This document shows, one piece after another, positions 15,594 to 23,139 of a stretch of DNA of 64,000 bases. Each line of letters opens with the position of its first letter. Position 1 is the stretch's first letter. The notes beneath the pieces are model-generated. The model was given only the letters and a program-made list of their open reading frames with translations, searched no databases and was not told where the DNA came from. Source of the stretch: a virus; IMG/VR virus record IMGVR_UViG_3300018039_000006, positions 1-64,000 of that record; one strand, written 5' to 3'. The position numbers and the translations under genes are program-made.

Positions 15594-17537
15594 TCAAAAT
15601 TCAAACTTAGGTGACGTAAACAAATGTTCAACAAGATGAGTGTCGCCGTACTTCATGCGATCCTGATCGGTCAACTCAATCACCTCGTGCTCACCCGCTG
15701 TATATAACGTACCCCACGACCCTCCCCCCAGGTCAGGTTCAGTCGAAATATGCACATCCTTTAAAACCATCTCCATGACAACCCCAGCTTGACGGCACAA
15801 CTCCTCAGCGTCCTTCTCGGGGAAGGAAAACAGAATCTCATCGTGGATCGGGAGTACCGCATAATCCCACAACCCCGCCTCGTGTACTTTAATCATAGCA
15901 CGACCCAACACATCACGGGCAGTAGACTGGATACAGTAGTTCAAAGCCGCATATGGTCGCTCAGCATCCACAGGAAGCTTCCTACCAGTGTGGGTAACTA
16001 CAAAAGTTCGCTCACCTTTCTTGATGGGGAAGGCTAGCTGATGGGCAAACGAGGTCACACCCTTGTAAGTGTCATCAAAAAGGTCACACACCTTCTGAGC
16101 ATCCTCCACGCTCAACCCAGACTGACGTGCCAAGGTCTTGGGCCCAGCACCATACACCTTGCCAAAATTAACCGTCTTGGCGACCTTCCTAGACACGCCC
16201 GTGCTGTCAGCGGTGGTTTGGTGCAAATCTAGCCCCTCGCTGAAAACCTTCAGCATAACCGGATCTTGAGATAGTGCAGCAAGAACACGAAGCTCCACGC
16301 CTGAAAAGTCAATAGATGCCATACGGCACCCCTCCTCAGCCAAAAACATACGACGTATAGCATCCCCCCCAGAGGGCAGCTGCTGCAACGGTGGGTTATT
16401 TATTGACATCCTCCCAGTACGGGCCTGCAAACTATTGATCTTCGGATGAACCCGGCCATTGGCGTCCATTGTCTCCAATGAAGCAGTAACATACGAATCA
16501 CGCCACTTTGCGGAGTTTTTCGCAGCCGTCACAGACTCCGCCAGCATGCGGGCACGAGGATCAGCAGACTCATCCGCACGAATCTCATCCAAAATAGTTT
16601 TATCAACCTTAGTTGCACCAGTCGGCGTAACCTCAGTTAGGCGCACCCCCAAAGAGCGAAGCCCCTCAGCCACATCCTTAGTGGCATTATGATTCTCAAC
16701 ACCCAAGCCCTGAACAATCTCAATATGGTTCTTCTCATCCACAGTCATGTCACGAATCAGCTTACGGGCATAATCAATATCAATACGCATACCCCGACGC
16801 TCCATAGCAGCGACCAGCATCAAAATCTGATGCTCATACTTAACCAAATGATCCATTGTCTTCCGCTTAATCTCATCACGAAGCTTAGGGAAAAGACGGG
16901 CAGTCAGAATAACATCCATACCAGCATACTGTACCAACGTGGGATGAGCCGCAGGAATGTTCTTCCACCCCTCTTTGTTAGACCACTTATGCTCCTTGAA
17001 GATCTGCTTCAAAGCAGCGTCAGAATCCGGTGCCGACTTATCAACATGATGCGCAGCCAAGTTCTTCAGACCATGCCCTACGCCACCCTCAACCCGGCTC
17101 CTCGGATCAGCCAAATGTGACAAAATCTTCGTATCAAAAGTTCTAGCCAAAATATCAAGGGCATCAACGTGCCCATGACGATCCAGCCCCAACGCATCAA
17201 AGGTGGCATTATGGGCAAGCAGCCGATAATCCGTGCGTTCCATGACAATGTCAATAGACCGCTGAAACCAGGGATCGCCCCAAATGAACACCCAAGCGTC
17301 ATCACAGTCACCCCACTGAATAGACTTAATAACCCAGTGCGGAGAATAAGTATCAAGGCCGCTAGCCTCAATGTCATAGGCCAGGGGGCGCTTGCCCTTC
17401 AGCAGCCAGTCACTAAAATCGCCAAACTGCTCATCAGAGCGAACAAGCGTTACATTACCCAAGTCGGCGGTATCGTTACGATTCTCATGCAACCAGTCAT
17501 CAAACAGAGTTATAGAATACTCATCAATATTCTTCAT
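15594..17537 (-). CDS. polA-like: DNA polymerase A family with 3'-5' exonuclease domain, 647 aa
   Basis: Replicative phage polymerase of the T7 / Pol I type lacking a 5'-3' exonuclease. Exonuclease motifs: Exo I LAYDIEASGLD, Exo II LLAHNATFDALGLD, Exo III YAGMDV, all with their acidic residues, so proofreading is expected. Polymerase motifs: A MASIDFSGVELRVLAAL, B RKVAKTVNFGKVYGAG, C LPIHDEILF. The motif B aromatic (E. coli Phe762 / T7 Tyr526) is Phe, the ancestral state, which Pol I surveys often find in virulent phages. ATG 17537 is preferred to a TTG six bases upstream. It overlaps the stop of the small gene 17524-17772. Neighbours are an exonuclease and a nuclease gene, forming a replication cluster. 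Confidence 0.95.
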   Translation of the reverse strand: MKNIDEYSITLFDDWLHENRNDTADLGNVTLVRSDEQFGDFSDWLLKGKRPLAYDIEASGLDTYSPHWVIKSIQWGDCDDAWVFIWGDPWFQRSIDIVMERTDYRLLAHNATFDALGLDRHGHVDALDILARTFDTKILSHLADPRSRVEGGVGHGLKNLAAHHVDKSAPDSDAALKQIFKEHKWSNKEGWKNIPAAHPTLVQYAGMDVILTARLFPKLRDEIKRKTMDHLVKYEHQILMLVAAMERRGMRIDIDYARKLIRDMTVDEKNHIEIVQGLGVENHNATKDVAEGLRSLGVRLTEVTPTGATKVDKTILDEIRADESADPRARMLAESVTAAKNSAKWRDSYVTASLETMDANGRVHPKINSLQARTGRMSINNPPLQQLPSGGDAIRRMFLAEEGCRMASIDFSGVELRVLAALSQDPVMLKVFSEGLDLHQTTADSTGVSRKVAKTVNFGKVYGAGPKTLARQSGLSVEDAQKVCDLFDDTYKGVTSFAHQLAFPIKKGERTFVVTHTGRKLPVDAERPYAALNYCIQSTARDVLGRAMIKVHEAGLWDYAVLPIHDEILFSFPEKDAEELCRQAGVVMEMVLKDVHISTEPDLGGGSWGTLYTAGEHEVIELTDQDRMKYGDTHLVEHLFTSPKFEF

Positions 17538-17772
17538 ACTCAATAACCTTCGACCGCCTCAAGTTGTAAGCTTCAATAATCTTAGAACGAATATCACGAT
17601 ACTCTGGCTTCGAATCATAGCAGTAAGCTTTAAGCTCCCCGCCAGCATTTGTCAACAAACACAACTCGTCATCATAACACGCATACCACGTTTGACGGTC
17701 CCTAGACGTATACAACTTGTCAGGGGCCTGCTCATATAAATCGTCTTCAATAGAATCTGAGTCGTACATCAT
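17524..17772 (-). CDS. Small acidic Tyr-rich protein of unknown function, 82 aa
   Basis: Begins MMYDSDSIEDDLYEQAPDKL and is rich in Asp, Glu and Tyr with three Cys (WYACYDDELCLL, AYCYDSK). The start overlaps the stop of the exonuclease gene (ATGA) and its end overlaps the polymerase start by 14 bases, so the three are translationally coupled. Its place suggests a replication accessory or DNA-mimic role, but nothing in the sequence proves it. Confidence 0.6.
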   Translation of the reverse strand: MMYDSDSIEDDLYEQAPDKLYTSRDRQTWYACYDDELCLLTNAGGELKAYCYDSKPEYRDIRSKIIEAYNLRRSKVIEYEEY

Positions 17773-18542
17773 GGCGTGATCTCTGGGGCTTCAACGGATT
17801 CAGCCAAACGGCTCTTAGACCATGCACCACAATCTGCGCAGAGCCACTGCTGATAGGTCGCAACCTGCGTATACTTGTACCCACTAGGTTCGATATCATC
17901 AGAACCGCAAGTCGGGCAGGAACTTCCGCCGTTGTACACATTAAAGTTAGGGTGGTCAGTCATCCACGGGCGAAGCTCAAAATAAACGCTGCGCAACAAA
18001 TCTACATCCTGCTTAGCGTACTTTGTCATCAGCTTCCACATCTTCATGTCGCCACGCATGCAACCCGCCCACGTCTCAAACCCTCCAGTATTCACCTTAC
18101 GGCCCAAACCAAGATGCTGCCCAAGATGGTCAAGTTTGTTAGAATTGAACATGAAGTACTTCCTGGCAACTTTCAAAGTGTCAATCTGGCGCACAGGAGA
18201 CACCGGTCCCAAACCGTGGGCAACGAAACGTGCATTGGCCTTGCGAAGATCAAAGCGGTCACCATTATGGGCAACCACAACATCAGCTTCGTTGAGCAGG
18301 CCCCACAAAGAAAGAACAACCTGCATGTCGTCCTCTGGGTCCTTCTTGTACGTATCCGCAAAGTCGGGCAGCGCCACAACCTGAGTCTTTTTCTGATGCT
18401 CCCACCGGTAGGCGAAGCAGAGCATATACCACTCTCGCTCGTGCTCAATCACGTTTTGTTCGTGCTGGCCCCAAACGTAGCTCAAGTTAGGTGCTGTCTC
18501 AATGTCATAATACAGTATTTTTGGTGCTGTCATAGTAGACAT
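17769..18542 (-). CDS. DnaQ/RNase H-fold 3'-5' exonuclease with C-terminal zinc ribbon, 257 aa
   Basis: Resembles the exonuclease domain of family B polymerases found as a stand-alone phage gene. Motif I ILYYDIETAPN (DxE), motif II VVVAHNGDRFDL (N..FD), motif III YAKQDVDLLRSVY (Y..QDV), in the right order and spacing for a DEDDy-type nuclease. The last 60 residues hold CPTCG and CADCG about 35 residues apart, a zinc ribbon that may bind DNA or a partner. Start at ATG 18542, whose A is shared with the TAA of the upstream gene (TAATG). An in-frame extension upstream to 18692 would overlap that gene and is rejected. Probably acts in DNA repair, recombination or host DNA breakdown next to the polymerase. 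Confidence 0.82.
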   Translation of the reverse strand: MSTMTAPKILYYDIETAPNLSYVWGQHEQNVIEHEREWYMLCFAYRWEHQKKTQVVALPDFADTYKKDPEDDMQVVLSLWGLLNEADVVVAHNGDRFDLRKANARFVAHGLGPVSPVRQIDTLKVARKYFMFNSNKLDHLGQHLGLGRKVNTGGFETWAGCMRGDMKMWKLMTKYAKQDVDLLRSVYFELRPWMTDHPNFNVYNGGSSCPTCGSDDIEPSGYKYTQVATYQQWLCADCGAWSKSRLAESVEAPEITP

Positions 18543-18799
18543 TATATCACACTCGACGCAGAAATGCAAGCCTGCAGCCGTCGGATGTCTTCTAATTCCG
18601 CAAAGCCTGGTGCGGCATAAAAATATGTGCGACGGTTTGTCCGTTCTTTGCGAAGGACGCCTTCTTTGACGAGGCGGTCTAACGCACGCCAAACATGCTG
18701 GAAGCGCATGCCAAGTTCGTCAGCGATCTGCTTCTGAGTCATGTCAGGATTTTCAAGCACCATAAGGAGTACTCTGGCGTTAGCTGTCAGAATTCTCAC
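18542..18799 (-). CDS. Winged helix-turn-helix DNA-binding protein, 85 aa
   Basis: MarR/ArsR-like winged helix: VLLMVLENPDMTQKQIADEL, recognition helix FQHVWRALDRLVKEGVLRKE, then a wing with TNRRTYFYAAPG. The size is that of a single domain, so it is a likely dimeric transcription regulator or a DNA-binding subunit. GTG 18799 is preferred to a TTG one codon earlier because GGCGGTG precedes it. It overlaps the preceding gene by 20 bases and is coupled to the exonuclease by TAATG. The target site is unknown. Confidence 0.75.
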   Translation of the reverse strand: MRILTANARVLLMVLENPDMTQKQIADELGMRFQHVWRALDRLVKEGVLRKERTNRRTYFYAAPGFAELEDIRRLQACISASSVI

Positions 18800-19316
18800 C
18801 AAACACCGCCGACTCTGCCGCCGCCAGCGAAACGTCCATTTCGGCCATTTCGGTCTGCATCATTTTAGTGGTCTCTCGCAAACTGGAAATGCCTGACTCA
18901 AGGGCGGAGATTCTATCTTTTAAGTCTTGTAGCTCGTTGGCTAAAAAAAGCATACGATGAGCGCTGCTGCCTAACTTTTCCATCTCGGATGCCGTGGTGC
19001 TGTGTGCGGCGGTGTCAATCATCATGCTGCGAACCATGTCACGATAATGGGCCAACGCTTCAGCGTAAGTAGAATTAGACTTTGATAATGATATTAGTAG
19101 GTCTTCAAACTCTGGGCCGCACCGAAAAACTCCAGCGTCGATATCGTGCTCCAGAAAGCCTGCTTTAGACATTTGTACTAGCGAAGGATACAGCGGACTT
19201 TTAGGGTCGGTTGAAATAACACCACCCTGTTTAATCAAGGTATTGACAGCATCCTTTGTTCTGTCAAGAGGGTTTGCCCAAGGTTTGCCGATAAGACCAC
19301 TGTTTACTTGTACCAT
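18780..19316 (-). CDS. Coiled-coil protein of unknown function, 178 aa
   Basis: The N-terminal ~90 residues may hold a winged-helix-like fold (AVNTLIKQGGVISTD...LVQMSKAGFLEHDIDAGVFRCG resembles a wing and helix). The C-terminal half is a long coiled coil (LANELQDLKDRISALESGIS, then SLRETTKMMQTEMAEMDVSL). It is the first gene of the replication transcript, directly behind a consensus promoter whose -10 ends 6 bases before the ATG, so its mRNA is probably leaderless. No ribosome-binding site is visible. A regulator is plausible but not shown. Confidence 0.6.
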   Translation of the reverse strand: MVQVNSGLIGKPWANPLDRTKDAVNTLIKQGGVISTDPKSPLYPSLVQMSKAGFLEHDIDAGVFRCGPEFEDLLISLSKSNSTYAEALAHYRDMVRSMMIDTAAHSTTASEMEKLGSSAHRMLFLANELQDLKDRISALESGISSLRETTKMMQTEMAEMDVSLAAAESAVFGENSDS

Positions 19317-19322
19317 ACCCGT

Positions 19323-19351
19323 AGTATAGCAAACACCGTAACGCCTGTCAA
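19323..19351 (-). promoter_or_regulatory. Sigma-70 promoter (TTGACA-17-TATACT) giving a leaderless transcript
   Basis: -35 TTGACA at 19346-19351, -10 TATACT at 19323-19328, spacer 17 bp. Only ACGGGT separates the -10 from the ATG at 19316, so transcription should start at or next to the A of the ATG. Confidence 0.8.
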
Positions 19352-19352
19352 T

Positions 19353-19724
19353 CTAACGCTTGCCACCAAAGTACTCAACACCGTGGCCAGCGTCAATAAT
19401 CTGCGTATTCAAACAAGCCGTCTTAGCGTCATCAGCGTACACATACGCTAAAATACGGCCATACTTACCACCGCTGTCTTTTAAGGTCTGTATAAAAACA
19501 TTAGAACAGCCATCGAACCAGTCATCTACATACTCTTTTGCTGCGAGACCCAAAGCTTTTTCCTGTAAGTCTTTTGTTCGGGATTCCGGCGTATTTACAC
19601 CATACAGACGAACTCGTATTTTATGAAAAACACTAAAACCAAGATCAACGATAAAATCAATAGTGTCGCCGTCTACAACTCTATCAACTTTTGCTTTGTA
19701 AAAGTACTCAAGCCCTTCGGCCAT
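19353..19724 (-). CDS. Staphylococcal-nuclease-like (SNase/thermonuclease) protein, 123 aa
   Basis: Single SNase domain: VDRVVDGDTIDFIVDLGFSV, then IRVRLYGVNTPESRTKD, AKEYVDDWF and the active-site-like GRILAYVY. Equivalents of Arg35 (RVRLYG), Thr41, Glu43 (NTPE) and Arg87 (GGKYGR) are present; the Asp40 position is Asn, a common phage variant that might lower activity. There is no signal peptide, so it should act in the infected cell, for example on host DNA or RNA, or be packaged. It starts by TAATG overlap with the endolysin gene and ends 30 bases before the next promoter. Confidence 0.85.
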   Translation of the reverse strand: MAEGLEYFYKAKVDRVVDGDTIDFIVDLGFSVFHKIRVRLYGVNTPESRTKDLQEKALGLAAKEYVDDWFDGCSNVFIQTLKDSGGKYGRILAYVYADDAKTACLNTQIIDAGHGVEYFGGKR

Positions 19725-20728
19725 TACCCAAACATCTTTGCCCAGGTAAGCGGACCGACAACACCGTCTTGACGTAGGCCATTGGCCGTCTGCCAGTTTA
19801 CAATAACTCCGTGTGTCTTGGGGCCAAAGAACCCGTCGACCGGCTGAGCACCAACCTTAGCTTGAATGGCTTTCACTACATCGCCCCGCCACCCATTGCG
19901 GATAGGGCGCCCAGGATACTCGGGGGCAGGGGCCGGGGCGGGGGTAGGAGCCGCCTCAGTCCTATCCTCTACCTTGTCTGCCGCAGACGGTCCATCATCC
20001 GCAACCACGGCAGTGCTAGAATCAGTCATAGCCTTGTACGTATCGGGCCCGACAATTCCGTCTACAAACAAATCGTGCTCAGCCTGCCACTTCTTCACCG
20101 CCGCCTCGGTAAGCGGACCGAAAGCACCATCCGCCTCAACCCCAACCACGGCCTGAATTTCCTTGACTTGATCTCCCTTCGACCCCACCTGCAACCAAGG
20201 GTCCTTACCAGCAGGCTTGCGAGCAGTCTTTCTTGCAGGGGGAGTCTTAATCGCCTTCGGGGGATCACCAAGCAGCCGCTGGAAAACATCAACATAATGC
20301 TGGGCGTCATCCGCATGCTCATTGCTAATTTCGAAATGAAGCCAGTCGCCACCCGGCGACCCACTCATTGCATGGCTAGTGTAGGTACGCCAAGCATTCC
20401 GGTCGCACCTCCACCCACGCCCGTGAGGTCGTGGCCAGTAATCAAGCAGCAACTCAATGCCAAGCTCCTCGGCATTCTCGGTCAAAAAGTCACACAGCTT
20501 CTCACAATCAGCGTAATTACCAGTACCACGATAGTTGCCGCCCCGCCACGACACATCAGCAGCCCTACCGGTCGAATGAACACTTGGCTTAGACTTGCCA
20601 CGCATATTGCGCACAACAAGCGTACCATTATTCCACAAACCAAAATACGCCTCAATAAGATCAACGAGCATTTCCATGCCCGCCCTCTTAGCACGAGCAG
20701 TGCGATCATAACCGGTGTAAGTAGCCAT
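19724..20728 (-). CDS. Endolysin: M15-type peptidase with two peptidoglycan-binding domains, 334 aa
   Basis: The N-terminal ~150 residues carry the M15/VanY-like zinc motifs SVHSTGRAADVSWRG (H and D ligands) and GGDWLHFEIS (catalytic E/H), expected to cut the peptide stem or cross-link of peptidoglycan. Residues ~178-235 (VGSKGDQVKEIQAVVGVEAD, FGPLTEAAVKKWQ) and ~280-334 (WRGDVVKAIQAKVGAQPVDG, FGPKTHGVIVNWQ) are two PG_binding_1 repeats, joined by a Pro/Ala linker (PTPAPAPAPEYP). No signal peptide, so release needs a holin. ATG 20728 has AAAGGA 9 bases upstream; an adjacent upstream TTG is less likely. Followed by the SNase gene. Confidence 0.88.
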   Translation of the reverse strand: MATYTGYDRTARAKRAGMEMLVDLIEAYFGLWNNGTLVVRNMRGKSKPSVHSTGRAADVSWRGGNYRGTGNYADCEKLCDFLTENAEELGIELLLDYWPRPHGRGWRCDRNAWRTYTSHAMSGSPGGDWLHFEISNEHADDAQHYVDVFQRLLGDPPKAIKTPPARKTARKPAGKDPWLQVGSKGDQVKEIQAVVGVEADGAFGPLTEAAVKKWQAEHDLFVDGIVGPDTYKAMTDSSTAVVADDGPSAADKVEDRTEAAPTPAPAPAPEYPGRPIRNGWRGDVVKAIQAKVGAQPVDGFFGPKTHGVIVNWQTANGLRQDGVVGPLTWAKMFG

Positions 20729-20797
20729 CAAAAAAGTCCTTTCGGATAAACAATATTCAATAATAGTTTACACCAAAAGCACAGGCGTGGCCAGCAA

Positions 20798-21175
20798 TTA
20801 AGGCTTACACTGCCACTGCCGCCAACCATTATCACGCTCCACAACCTTATAAGTCAGGTTCGTCATCAGAACGGGATCAAACCTGTGCGACGGATCAGAC
20901 AACTCATCCCACCCCCAATAGTGGGCTTCAGCGTGCCAGGTGCCGTACAGGTACTGAAAAAGGCCAGTGGCTGTACTGTGCCTATTTCTAGCCCACGGTT
21001 TCCAACGAGACTCGCACCACGCCACTTGTACCGCAGCTTCAGCGGTGGTGACCGGGTGGTCTTCAAAAACAAACTCCACGTATGGGCGAATGTAAGTTTC
21101 ACACTGCTCAGAGGTCTCACATGGAGTTCTGGCGTTCATCATTAAAATCCAGGCTACTACAAGCTCTGCAAACAT
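20798..21175 (-). CDS. Lytic transglycosylase/lysozyme-like protein with N-terminal hydrophobic segment, 125 aa
   Basis: Residues ~45-95 match an SLT/goose-lysozyme-like fold: AAVQVAWCESRWKPWARNRH with the catalytic-type Glu in CESRW, then ATGLFQYLYGTWHAEAHYWG. The first ~14 residues (MFAELVVAWILMMN) may be a signal anchor, placing it outside the membrane. Four further Cys could form disulphides. It is the partner of the endolysin next door: together they would cut glycan and peptide bonds. Own sigma-70-like promoter at 21213-21240 and ribosome site GGGGA. A virion-associated role is also possible. Confidence 0.75.
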   Translation of the reverse strand: MFAELVVAWILMMNARTPCETSEQCETYIRPYVEFVFEDHPVTTAEAAVQVAWCESRWKPWARNRHSTATGLFQYLYGTWHAEAHYWGWDELSDPSHRFDPVLMTNLTYKVVERDNGWRQWQCKP

Positions 21176-21212
21176 AATGTCCCCTTCCGCTATGTTTTTG
21201 AAGCATTGAATT

Positions 21213-21240
21213 AGTCTAGCACGTGGCAGGTAAATGTCAA
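21213..21240 (-). promoter_or_regulatory. Sigma-70-like promoter (TTGACA-16-TAGACT) for lysis genes
   Basis: -35 TTGACA at 21235-21240 and -10 TAGACT at 21213-21218, 16-bp spacer, 38 bases before the ATG at 21175. It separates the fibre cluster from the lysis/replication block. The 103-base gap holds nothing else clear. Confidence 0.65.
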
Positions 21241-21278
21241 GTTGTGAATATATTAACTACCCCACAGTAGGATACACA

Positions 21279-23126
21279 CTACATATGTGCGGTTGCATCT
21301 GCATCGCTGCCAAACTGAACTGCCTTTCGCTGTCCATCAACCCCGCCAGTAGCCACAGCCATCAGCAATGCTACAGGATTGGCTAGGCCACCTCCCGCAC
21401 TACTAGATACCAACGCAGGGGCCCGTTTTAACTCAATCGTTAATTCATCTGAAGTTGTAACAGTTGCATCGTTCAAATCTGTTACAGTCAACTTAACAGT
21501 ATAGGTGCCCAGTTGGGCATACGTATGTTCTATGGTGCCAGAACCATCAGCCACACTCTGTGTTTTACCGTCACCAAAATTCCAATCTAAGCGAACTTGA
21601 CTACGGACCGTAATGCTTAACACATAATCAAGCTTTACTGTTAACCCGTCTATGCTTTTCTGTAGAATACGAACCGACAATGGCGGTGCCTCTAAATCAC
21701 CGTCCTCCTCCTCCCCCTCGTCCACTTCTGGAATAGATGAGGGGGGTAAAGTTTCCGCATTACCTGTAGCAATAACGCCTTCCCACTTATGTAAACCTGT
21801 CGAGTGCGACGACCCTAAACCAAAAATATTATTGTTTAAAGACCTATCTATGAGGTCTTGCATAAAATTGTCTATATTAGGAATACTAGATTGCGAAGTG
21901 TAACCCGAAAATTGAATGGTATTTCCCAACGGATTCTGCACAATTTGGTATGTACGTCTTTGTATGGTTATCTTATCCCTTTTTGTTGATCTAGCGGGCA
22001 CTGTGGCATACTGATTAAAAGAACTTCCATGAGCAGAAATGTAATCCATATGAAAAGGAACCCGGGGCATCCCCGACATCTGCTTCGGCATACCATACGT
22101 CCATCGACTATCTGCGGCTCCCCTGACCCCGGCCGCATACCCGAGCCCCGGGTTAGTACCAGTTTCGTCTTTGTAGCTTAAAGGCTCGTCATTCCAATCA
22201 GGGTTATCAGGGCCAATACCATTAGGCCAAAAAAATCCTAAATATGCTTGAACCTGCGGAGTCCAAAACGCCGTCGGCTTATTTGGCTTCGTGTTACCAA
22301 ACCCCACACCACCAACATCCTGTTGGAACGTCGTCCACGCCCCACCACCTTCCTCGGGCGGTCGATTGGGAAATGGCCCAAAGTGCAAGTTCTCCAAATC
22401 AAACCAATCAGGACCCCGAACACTTAGTCTCCAGCCGCCCGGCCCTCCAGAATGGGCGAGGTGCATGTTAAACGACACCCATCCTGCGCCGGAAGGAAGC
22501 GCCACCAATCTGGCATCTTCAGGATAAAACCTCTGCCTGGTGTAATAGACTGACTTAGCGTCAGCAATCTTTACCGGTTTCCCCCTCCAAAACGGAGTAG
22601 GGAACCAAACCCCAGGAAAATGTCCCACCACTTCAACCGGGTCGGTCGGCGAATTTTGATGCAACGTTCTAGCGGGCCACCCACCCCGAGGATTGTCAAT
22701 ATACCGGTGAACCCCACTACCTTCTTCGTAGCGCACCTGACTATTATTAGAGGCCAACAAATTATTTACATCATCATCTTTTGTGAAAATGTTACCAATA
22801 AAGTGATGATAATGCCCAGACTCAGCACCTGGAACAACCAACGGATCAGCTTTTAACCCTACACCAGTAGACTGGGACCCGTTCCAATTCGGGTCACTGT
22901 GTGTGGCCGTCGCTGTCACAAGCGTCATAGCGTCATTAACCATACCCCGTTCTAATAAATGTGTCTGAATTTCCAGAGAGCTGTCCCGTAAAACTAGAGT
23001 ATTATTCGAATCAAAACCATACCACGAAGTGGTATCTTTACGGCCCTTGTCATTGTAATTGGCATCCGATCCAAAAGAAGTGTCGCCGGTTGTTGTTTGA
23101 TAATTTACTACGGGACGAGTAGGCAT
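21279..23126 (-). CDS. Adhesin-like virion protein: DUF1996-like segment plus PKD domain, 615 aa
   Basis: Residues ~90-260 resemble DUF1996, a secreted-protein domain of fungi and actinobacteria: GLKADPLVVPGAESGHYHHF (usual DP[IL]V.PG..SGH.H) followed by IGN.F....D...LL, a W..P.P....KP....D..SVYY.R segment and ALPSGAGWVSFN. Residues ~505-560 are a PKD domain (VRLDWNFGDGKTQSVADG, then HTYAQLGTYTVKLTVTDLND), an Ig-like fold that binds sugars or spaces adhesins. An acidic linker (EVDEGEEEDGDLEAPP) separates them. It ends the fibre cluster, 13 bases after the next gene upstream. Probable role: contact with host surface glycans, by inference. Confidence 0.65.
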   Translation of the reverse strand: MPTRPVVNYQTTTGDTSFGSDANYNDKGRKDTTSWYGFDSNNTLVLRDSSLEIQTHLLERGMVNDAMTLVTATATHSDPNWNGSQSTGVGLKADPLVVPGAESGHYHHFIGNIFTKDDDVNNLLASNNSQVRYEEGSGVHRYIDNPRGGWPARTLHQNSPTDPVEVVGHFPGVWFPTPFWRGKPVKIADAKSVYYTRQRFYPEDARLVALPSGAGWVSFNMHLAHSGGPGGWRLSVRGPDWFDLENLHFGPFPNRPPEEGGGAWTTFQQDVGGVGFGNTKPNKPTAFWTPQVQAYLGFFWPNGIGPDNPDWNDEPLSYKDETGTNPGLGYAAGVRGAADSRWTYGMPKQMSGMPRVPFHMDYISAHGSSFNQYATVPARSTKRDKITIQRRTYQIVQNPLGNTIQFSGYTSQSSIPNIDNFMQDLIDRSLNNNIFGLGSSHSTGLHKWEGVIATGNAETLPPSSIPEVDEGEEEDGDLEAPPLSVRILQKSIDGLTVKLDYVLSITVRSQVRLDWNFGDGKTQSVADGSGTIEHTYAQLGTYTVKLTVTDLNDATVTTSDELTIELKRAPALVSSSAGGGLANPVALLMAVATGGVDGQRKAVQFGSDADATAHM

Positions 23127-23139
23127 ATATCACAATCTT

